From Terana coerulea (taxonomy: Eukaryota > Basidiomycota > Agaricomycetes > Polyporales > Phanerochaetaceae): a stretch of 64,000 nucleotides of DNA. The notes beneath the pieces are model-generated. The model did no database searches. It had not been told where the DNA came from and worked only from the letters and a program-made list of their open reading frames with translations. Of this stretch, positions 56,501 to 64,000 are shown one piece after another. How positions within the stretch are numbered: the first letter of the stretch is position 1; each line of letters starts with the position of its first letter. Made by a program: the position numbers and the translations under genes. The stretch covers positions 1 to 64,000 of the forward strand of contig JAKOGH010000206.1 in NCBI GenBank assembly GCA_024811115.1, written 5' to 3'.

Positions 56501-57908
56501 TACGCTGCATATTCTCGAGGGCATAATCATAGTTCTTGCTGAGAACAGTAACTGAATCCCATTTGCCACATAATACAAATACCAATTACCTGGCTTCTAA
56601 TCCTAGGGCTTCCCTGCAGTGGCAACACATTGGTGAACCATGTCCCTCCGTCGAGAAAGGCTAACAAGCCTATGGAAGACTCGCGCTGGCCACGGGCGTG
56701 CTGAGTATTCGGTTGAAGCCTAAAGTCATGTGTGCACAATAAAAATATGTGGCGTGGAGCTTGCAACTTGAAACATAATGTATCAAAGTGAGCCGTGGTC
56801 GATGAAATAAAGCTATTAACAGTAAAGGGGTTACCATACCTATGCCAGTAGCGACTCCGACACCAAATAGTCATTGCTATTTGAAACTGTGTGTTACCCA
56901 CTGGACTCCACATAACAGTGGTATTTGCGACAACCCAGGAGACAAACGTGGGCGCAGCTTGTTCAACAGTGTTAATGCCGAAGGTGAGAGCGGAAACTCC
57001 GAGATACAACCACATTAAAGCCTTTTGTTAGCAGCAACGTGCGTATGCTTGAGGTGGACCATGTGCTGTGACATTGCAGATATATGCTGCCTAAATGTCA
57101 GAATCCTAAATATATCCATGTTTCATAGTGCGCACTAGTTTGCGCCCCCATATGAGGATGTCATAGGAGGTATACGCTGTGGCCGAGATGACATGAATGC
57201 ATACTGGGGCTGGATATATCGACAAAACGCTGTATCTGTTGCTGTCTGGCTGCATCTGCTGTGTGACTCGCCGTGCGTGTAGCTCCTTAGCTTCTAAGTC
57301 ACTAGAGCACTGTGAGACCATCTGCATGCATGAGCACATTCCTCACGTCGCTCGCAGTCTTCTAATTGGTAACAAATTAGTGTGAAGAGCCAGCTGCACA
57401 TATGATTATCATCTTAAATTGTGGAGAAGCACGACTAGTGGGTGTGACTCACCAGCAAGGGCAGATCCAGTATGCGATACTGGCCAGCCAAAAGACAGAT
57501 GGCAGAAAATAGGGGGATTAACACCGGCATGTGTGATAAACAAGAGTCGAGGGTAACAAAATATACTGCATGAATTGAGTTAAGCTTAAGGAAGTCCAAG
57601 TAAGGTAGAGGCTTACCATCGGATAGCAAGAGTTTTTCCTTAGCCTTGAAGATGCCGGGATCTCACTGATGATGTGAACGGGAGTTTATGCAGAGCAGTT
57701 ATATTTGGTGCATCGCTGAGGTGGATGAGTGTCGGACCAACCAAATAGTGGTGACTTGGGCAATGTCTGCCAGCGCTCAGATCTGTGACGTATAGATGGG
57801 GCATGGGCAGCTCTGCCAAGCTTATGATGGCCAGCAATCAATTGGCCGTAGAGCACACCATGTGGTGTACTGCAGCTGCTGCAGACCCGTAGCGACATGC
57901 AGTACAGC
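53577..57908. other. gene-poor interval
   Basis: No family recognised in 4.3 kb. The longest frames are 162 codons (57,015-56,527, minus) and 115 codons (55,591-55,244, minus); both lack motifs. A minus frame at 54,575-54,297 could be remote 5' sequence of the MULE relic, but nothing in it confirms that. Confidence 0.45.
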
Positions 57909-57936
57909 TAGTGATTGGCAAGGGTAAACCCTCCAT
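57909..57936 (+). repeat. isolated hAT terminal repeat, same family as the 5.37-kb MITE
   Basis: TAGTGATTGGCAAGGGTAAA and the next 8 bases are identical to the right terminus of the 5369-5720 MITE; the interior then diverges completely. It is one end of a related element. The partner end is not in the window. The copia element begins only 72 bp further in, so the partner may lie beyond it. Confidence 0.75.
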
Positions 57937-58007
57937 ATAGAAGTGCAGCGCATACAGCGGCGTACACTCCTACCGAGGCCTAGAGGAAGCTAGGATGGTT
58001 ACTCACC

Positions 58008-58228
58008 TGTAGGTTGGTTGATACAGCACGTTAGTGGGTTGAGAGTTGTTAGAGTCTTATTAGGGTATGGCGTAGAGGGCTGCCTTATATACAATACTGG
58101 GTGGCTGTACTACAAACAGACACAAATAGATACCAGGACAATAGACAATAGGCATCGTCATGGTGGAACCTGGTAGAACAATAGAGAAGATGTGAGCAGA
58201 GCGCTTACGGCGTCTATCTGACTCAACA
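58008..58228 (-). repeat. 3' LTR of the copia element
   Basis: Read on the minus strand, the LTR begins TGTTGAGTCAGATAGACGCC directly after a purine tract (AGGTTAGGAGGAG) and ends CCAACCTACA, giving TG...CA ends and 221 bp. A TATA-like TGTATATAAGGC lies inside. Without the other LTR the borders rest on the polypurine tract and the TG/CA ends. Confidence 0.75.
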
Positions 58229-58276
58229 CTCCTCCTAACCTAGCATGGCGTTTTGCCTGCGCTGGTTTAGTCAGCG

Positions 58277-58905
58277 CTAGTTAGCAGCGATGCGAAGTCC
58301 GAGCATTGGTCGGAACTTCTCAATCTTGACCCTGCCCAGATTCTTGGTAAAGATATCTGCAGGATTGTCAACGCCAGGTACGAAGAGTACTTCGACGTGG
58401 CCAGCTTCGACGACATCGCGAATGTAGTGGTAGCGAATGTCGATGTGCTTAGTGCGCTTTTCAGTAACGGGATTTTCCGAGACGAATAGAGCGCCTTGGT
58501 TGTCGCTGCAGATGGGTACTTTCTCGAAGTTGTAACCGAGTTCAGAGAGGATATTTCGAATCCACATGACTTCTCGGGAGCAGTCGCTGAGTGCCATGTA
58601 TTCGGCATCTTTAGTCGACGTTGCTACAGACTTCTGTGCGAAAGAGCTCCAGTTAAAGCTCCTCCTGCAAGCATTAGCAGGAAGCCAGTCTGAGAGCGGC
58701 GGTTGGAAGCAGCCGCCCAATCTGCATCGGTGTACGCCACCAAGCCTAGCCGGGAAGAGCCGTCATACTCGAGGGGTATAGTTACGAGTGCCTGACAGGT
58801 AGCGGCCAGTCGCGCTCTGTTCAGGTGGTCTTCAGATGGGTTCGCACTGAACTGTGCGAGCTTTGTGACAGCGTACGCAATGTCCGGTCGTGTACCGAGC
58901 ATGAT
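58277..58905 (-). pseudogene. copia RNase H (relic)
   Basis: TRPDIAYAVTKLAQFSANPS (58,890) and YTDADWAAASNRRSQTG precede a frame change near 58,650. Then KSVATSTKDAEYMALSDC, ICSDNQGALF, KHIDIRYHYIRDVVEAGHVE and NPADIFTKNLGRVK run to the stop. This is the standard copia RNase H and its C-terminus. Confidence 0.9.
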
Positions 58906-59840
58906 ATAAAGGAGTGAGCCTATCGCAATTTGGAAACGGCTCTGGCGAGCTTTGTTTAGCTCTCGCCATTAGGTTGAGGGATATAACCCTCAGGAAGCGG
59001 AGTCTTTGCCATTTTGGCATTGGTCTGGCCGCAGCGTTCGAGTACCTTGTCAAGGTAGGCGCATTGATCAATCACGATCTTGTCGCCCGACTCGTTGTAT
59101 GCGCATGCGCAGAAACTCCTTTACGTCGCCCATCGCGACACTCCCATCGTTGCATGAAGGACTCCTTTTCTTGGAGTACTTTTGCCTTGTTGCGTCCGGC
59201 CGAATATAGCGTCGTCAACATAGACTACGGCGATGACCATGTCATTGCCTGCGCCTTTGACGTATACGCCAGCATCGGACTTCAGTCTTTTGAAGCCGAG
59301 CTCAGCCATAGACTTGCTAAGGGCTTTCCACCAGGACAGTCCTGCCTGCTTAAGCGTAAAGGGCGCGGCAGAGCGAAGCACCATGTGCTTTTCCCTTGAG
59401 CAGGAAAGCCATCGGGTTGTTCAATGTAGATCTCCTCATCTAACAGTCCGTACAAATATGCGTTGCGCACATCGAGCCAGTAAGGAAGAAGCCTTCGAGT
59501 GCCGCGGGCAAAGTACGAATCTAACGGTTTCAAACCGTACGACTGGAGAGAAGATTTTGTCATAGTCGATTCCTCAATTTGAGAGAAGCCGCGAGCTACA
59601 AGTCGCGCTTTCTTTCGACCATCTGATTTTCATCAAAAACCCATCGGTTTTTAATGACGCGTTTGCCTTTCGGCCGGGCGAGTTCGAACACGCCTCTTTT
59701 GCTTAATGCATCGAGCTCATCTTTGCATGCAGCACGCCATTCTACCTGCTGTTTTGCAGGCAGGCGGTTTATGTCACGTAAAGTCCAGTCTCGGACTGAA
59801 GACTTTGTTGCGTCAGGATCGACTGCTTGGGCAAGCAAAT
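58906..59840 (-). pseudogene. copia reverse transcriptase (relic)
   Basis: N-terminal block EWRAACKDELDALSKRGVFE and KNRWVFDENQ (59,760-59,640), then TGLDVRNAYLYGLLDEEIY-type block read as YWLDVRNAYLYGLLDEEIYI (59,480), QAGLSWWKAL (59,345) and the catalytic YVDD at 59,211-59,222. The motifs fall in different frames. Confidence 0.9.
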
Positions 59841-60574
59841 AATTGTAGAAATTTACTCCCTTCCGGCACAGTCGTGCCAGTCACGTCATCTGACACTGGG
59901 CTTTCGCTTCCAGTGTCTCCAGTGGGCTCAGTGATATCCGGAACAGGTTCGAGCTGTTGGGATGTAGAAGAGCTAGCAGGACGTGTAGGCGGGGGACACT
60001 GTCGGGCTGCTTGCTAGACTGACCGCGCCCTTGGTAGCTAACCTTGGTGGGCTTGGTCTGGCCAGTCTGCTTTTCCCAACTACGGATACCTCTATCAGCA
60101 CTAAAATCCGTGACGGTGCTTGTGACTGGTCGGGCCTGGATTTCTGACTGGGATCCTTCGTGCGAGTACTACGCGGCGGCGAGAATAACTGGTGGTGCTG
60201 GGATCTTCTGCGGGTGGTGTCGCTTCGCGACGAGGCGGACTCGGGCTACGCCCAACAGGGGCTTAGGGGTCGAACCGTCGTTCAACCCGCTCGGTCTCTT
60301 TTTGGCGGAAGGAGGGTTAGGACGAGGTGCAGCTCGCCGTTTAGGCGGTGGCGCATCGTCGTCACTATCGTCTGATCCTGCACACTTGCGAAGGCTCGCT
60401 GTCGTTCGCATTTTGGTGTTTTGCGCTTAGGCGGGTCAGGCCAGCGGGCATTTTGCCGTCAGGGACACTTGGGAAATAAGTTTAGCACCACTCGATTTGA
60501 GTTGAGGCGAAACACGACGTTATTAGGTCCTCTCATGAAGGTCCAACCGTGCTCGTCGTGTCCGATGTATGTCA

Positions 60575-61405
60575 TCATTTCGAACTTAGGCTGTAGTTTG
60601 TTCTTTCGAACATCGGCAGGGATAAAGACCATGCCGCAGCCGAATACGCGGATGTTATCAACGCGTGGTTTTCACCCGTAAGTGCCTCATAAGGCGTAAC
60701 CCATTTTAATCGTGAAAGCGGGGAGTGCGGTTGTAAAGCACTGTTGCGTGCATAACTGCAAATTCCCACCGCGAAGGAGGGATGCAAGCTGTGAGCGCAT
60801 AGCCTCGGCTTTGTCCATGAGGGTTCGATTGAAACCGCTCAGCGCGTCCATTCTGTTGTGGAGTATGAGGAACGCTAGTTAGGATTTTAATCCCTTCGTC
60901 CTTTAGCATTTGAATGAATGCGTTTGATTTATATTCTCCCCTGCATCCGACATCCAGCTCGACATTAGCTTTATGCTGGTTTTGAACCATAGCAAGAAAG
61001 TTTTTGTCGCTTGGATGGCGACGGATTTAGCCTTAGGCAAATAATCCATGCATGCGACGTATAATCATCGACAAAGGTGATGATATACTTGTACCGGTGA
61101 TATGAATCAACCGGGAATTCTTTCAGTCACTGTGAATGAGCTCAAGGTCGCGATGCTCGTCGAGGCGTCGGCCGGGAAAGAAAGCGATTGTGCATCTTCC
61201 TTGTGCGCAGCCGGAGCAGGGTGAGTCCGACTTTATAGTCGAAATCTGGACATTCCATCGTTGCTGACGGAAGTTGACGTAGGATCCGTTCAGAGGGATG
61301 TCCAAAACGTCTGTGCATTATTTCGTGCGAGACTAGCGCAAGGCCGTCTCGGTCAGTGTCTAAATAGTACACTGTTGCATTTGGATAAAGCGGTACAAAA
61401 TGCAA
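60575..61405 (-). pseudogene. copia integrase (relic)
   Basis: Zinc-binding segment HEIMHRRFGHPSERILRQL (61,320) followed by a broken C..C part. The core is readable as GEYKSNAFIQML and PHTPQQNGRAERF near 60,920-60,830, which includes the conserved Glu region. A Ser/Pro-rich segment (60,411-60,169) corresponds to the linker before RT. Multiple frame changes. Confidence 0.85.
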
Positions 61406-61618
61406 TAATTCCTGGCGATTATCGCCGTCCAGGGATTTTTAGAGTGGTTGCGTCACCCTCAATTAACCGGTTCTGTCGTAGCAGCTGGCCAAGCGAGATT
61501 AGATTCATGTCTTTTTGTGAAGGCATGAGTCGAACATTTTCAGTAAGACTTTAATCGTTCACTTGTCGCTAGGACGGTAGTTGATGACAGTCACCGCTCA
61601 GAGATAGTTACATGCCCA

Positions 61619-61740
61619 TTAGCCGTTTGAGCGATAATTGGGTCGATGTTGCGCAAGTTGCGCAATAAACTTCTTCTGACCGTTGAAGTGGAAAGACGCT
61701 CCTGAGTCGAGCAGCCAATCACTTGATTTTGCAAGGTTTT
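61619..61740 (-). pseudogene. copia protease (relic)
   Basis: SSDWLLDSGASFHFNGQKKF carries the LDSGAS active site of retroviral-type aspartic proteases at the expected position between gag and integrase. Confidence 0.8.
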
Positions 61741-62044
61741 TACCTTTGCAGCTCTGGCACGCATTAAATAGCTTATTATGCACACATCGGTCTGGTTTTG
61801 GAGGAAACCTGCTCCATTCAATATAGCATACGTGGTATCTACTGTTTAATCCAGCCCGCCGAGACACTGCGCAATCAGCTGCAAGGTATCGGTTAGTGGT
61901 GCACGAGTGCAGAGTTAGAGGGGGCGTACTCGATACGCGCCGATGATGTCCTGGTGGATCTCGATCGTCCATCAGGCATCCGGCGAACTGGTCGTCGACG
62001 TCGCTGTCGTTGTCCTCGTTACCGAGGGACACGGCGTCTCGATG

Positions 62045-63860
62045 TCAGGGGTGGTGGCGGGCGTCCGAAGCCGTCACTCCCTGTCGGCGACATTTGCATG
62101 TCGACCTCGTCGGACCAGATGATCGGCGAGGATTCGCGCGAGCTGCGCTTGGCGGGCGAGAGGAGCTGCCCTCGACAAACTCCGGCTCAGCAAACTTTCG
62201 TTTGAGAGCGGCGTTGTTGAAGTCGATGCGGGCGTCGAGCTCGGCGATGCGAGCATCGAGCATGCGCTCGGCGTAGTCGAGGTCGGCCTGCTTGGCGCGA
62301 CGAGCCTTCCTCGCGGCCTCATCCTCGGCGGCGGTGGCGGCGAACTCGCTTTCCTGGGCGACGGACAGCTTGACAAGCTGGTGTCGCTCCCGTCGGCGTG
62401 CCGCGACGCTTCGGTCGAGGTCGAGCCCTTGTTCAGGGCGGCGTTCTTGTCGTCCGCTGCTTGCGAGCAAGCTTGCGGAGCTCTGCGGCCTCGCGAAGCT
62501 GGGCTTTATGCAGAGTTTGGTATTCGTCATCCTCGTCGAGGATTGCTAACAATTTAGTTAGCATGGGGAGATCGTCGAGTGAACTCCTGTTGGAATTCTA
62601 ACTCACGGACGGAGTTCCGCAAATTCGCGGTGCTCAATATCCCGCATGGCGTCCGGCAGCGGTGAGCGTTGTGCTCGTTGGCGTCGATAACCTCCTCGAG
62701 GGGTCCGGGATGCGCTCCTGGGACCCGACGACTCAAGCTTCGGCAAGGGATAGTGCCTTGCGGAAGCGAGGGAACTGGTTGTTGTTGCCGAGGGTAGAGT
62801 TCGCGCTCTCCCGATGCGAGACTGAATTTCTTCGGCCTCGGACTTAGGGAAGCGGGATGGCGGGGGCGAAGTCGTTTACTACCGGGATGACCGGTCGCGG
62901 CGATGTAGGAGTGACCGTGGTCGGGCATCCTGGGCCTTGCCCTGCTGCCGCGCGCTTGCCGCGCTGGGTCTTCTTGCCCTTGCCGTTGCCGGCACCGTCC
63001 TGCTGCTGCTGCTGCTGCCCTTGCGGGCGCTGCTGCTGCGCATGCTGCTGCTGCCCGTTAGGGCGCTGCTGCTGTTTGAACTGGGGATCCTTCCCCTTGC
63101 TTGACGGTGACAGCGTTTAGCAGACTCGGTCTGCTTGCGCTGGCCACCGGAAAGCTTTCGCTGCTCCCATGCAGCGATGAGCTGATGCCCGTATTGCCTG
63201 GGATCGGGGCCCCAGCAGGTAGGGATCGGCGATGTGTGCCATCTTTTGGTTTAGAGTGGTGACGGTGGCGACGTGCTTACCATACGCTGGTGTCTTCGAA
63301 ATGAGGAGCATCAGGTGTATGTAATCGTCTCCACATGCATGGCTGCATTGAGGCGGTCGACGTGTGATTGGATCTTAGCGATCGTGGGTGCTGGGACTGG
63401 TCCTCGGGATGCGAGTCTCAGGAGGCCCTGAAGTCGATGTAGGCCGTGCGGAGTGTTCTGGGTGTAGGTGGCCTGCGGGGGACTCGTATAGGGCCTTGGC
63501 GGTCGCCTCGTTCTTCACTGACTGTCCGATCTGGTATGTCAATCGAAGGCGGATGAAGCCCATGGCCCGGAGGTCGTCGTTGATCCAGTCGTCAAGCTTC
63601 GACGGCCCAAGTGCTATGCTCGTTGCGGGCACTTCGCCAGAGGCGGGGAGTGCCGGTAGGGCTACGGTGTTAGCTGTAGCTGCGACTGCGGCGCGAGCTG
63701 GCTGCGGGACAGTGCGGAACTAAGGTCGGCACCATCGGCTGGGTCGTCAAGAGCTGACGAGATACCCTGAGTGCCCAGGAACGACTTCAAAGTGTCGTTC
63801 AAGTGCTCCCCAGTTGGTTCCGTCGAGGACGGGGACAAGCTTCTCGAGTGAGGAGGACAT
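62045..63860 (-). pseudogene. copia gag (relic) with Gln-rich tract
   Basis: ATG at 63,860 opens MSSSLEKLVPVLDGTNWG, a typical copia gag start, but the frame is lost a few codons later. A UBN2-like block reads DLRAMGFIRLRLTYQIGQSV (about 63,560). Near 62,990-63,075, CTG-rich DNA encodes a Gln-rich run (GQQQQQQ, QQQHAQQQ) where a zinc knuckle might be expected; no CCHC motif was read. A charged, helical-looking stretch (EDEAARKARRAKQADLDYAE) lies at 62,330-62,270. Gag would form the particle. Confidence 0.75.
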
Positions 63861-64000
63861 TCTTGAGTTACGTAAAGGCAGAACAGTCAGTACGATGTCT
63901 GACCTGGCTTTAGCCAGGAGGGGCCGAGGGGCGCCCGTGCCTGCTCAGCTTGCCGGCGCAGACGGTGCGCTAGGTAGCGCAACCGTCGCACGCGATGGCA

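Larger units (their letters stand above)
58008..64000 (-). mobile_element. Ty1/copia LTR retrotransposon, degenerate, 5' end outside window
   Basis: On the minus strand, gag starts near 63,860, followed by protease, integrase, reverse transcriptase, RNase H and the 3' LTR (58,008-58,228). Integrase preceding RT defines copia. No frame stays open across pol and gag is broken within the first 20 codons, so the copy is not autonomous as sequenced. The 5' LTR must lie to the right of 64,000. Confidence 0.93.

Noticed and set aside
60169..60411. Separate Pro/Ser-rich gene inside the copia element
   Set aside because: Position between integrase and RT matches the usual low-complexity linker of copia pol.
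1..64000. CRISPR array, operons or bacterial riboswitches
   Set aside because: No regularly spaced repeats; gene structure with short introns is fungal.

Overview
The window looks like a piece of a filamentous basidiomycete genome, most likely an Agaricomycete (mushroom or wood-decay fungus). The reasons are: introns of 46-76 nt with GT/AG ends in every recognisable gene; a run of fungal BTB-domain genes; a DUF6532 gene; a Plavaka (CACTA-group) transposase with a C2H2 N-terminus; a chromodomain Ty3/gypsy retroelement; and TATA plus CT-rich promoter architecture. There is no bacterial-type organisation. Nearly all the DNA is accessory: transposon relics, gene fragments and small lineage-specific families.

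Layout. 1-4.64 kb: broken Ty3/gypsy chromoelement on the + strand (protease, RT, RNase H, integrase, chromodomain, putative 3' LTR). 4.65-5.0 kb: intron-bearing gene fragment that recurs at 21.02-21.35 kb. 5.37-5.72 kb: hAT-type MITE with a perfect 8-bp target duplication. 5.7-10.4 kb: gene-poor. 10.36-10.73 kb: second MITE. 10.98-11.05 kb: tRNA-Val(AAC). 13.4-18.9 kb: tandem exons of an unrecognised, multi-exon, minus-strand gene family. 18.43-20.33 kb: left arm of a 1.9-kb inverted duplication whose right arm lies at 41.33-43.20 kb. 22.1-41.0 kb: four minus-strand BTB genes in the order A-B-A-B, with an unrecognised multi-exon gene (24.4-25.1), a DUF6532 gene (26.1-27.7), a decayed Plavaka transposase (28.5-31.6), a 609-bp MITE (35.0-35.6) and an LRR relic resembling Nud1/Cdc11 (38.7-39.5) between them. 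43.2-57.9 kb: AT-richer and gene-poor, with an Hsp70 pseudogene (48.9-50.0), a MULE-type transposase relic (51.7-52.9) and another hAT-type MITE (52.93-53.57). 58.0-64.0 kb: Ty1/copia element on the minus strand, with its 3' LTR at 58,008-58,228 and its 5' end beyond the window.

Two BTB genes (32.6-33.6 and 36.2-37.3 kb) and the DUF6532 gene can be read as intact models. One BTB gene has a single-base frameshift and another has two lesions. I see no pathway or operon-like system. The most unusual structures are the mosaic inverted duplication, the A-B-A-B BTB series and the unrecognised gene family at 14.5-18.9 kb. Single-base indels recur in almost every coding relic, so decay and uncorrected assembly error both need to be kept in mind.
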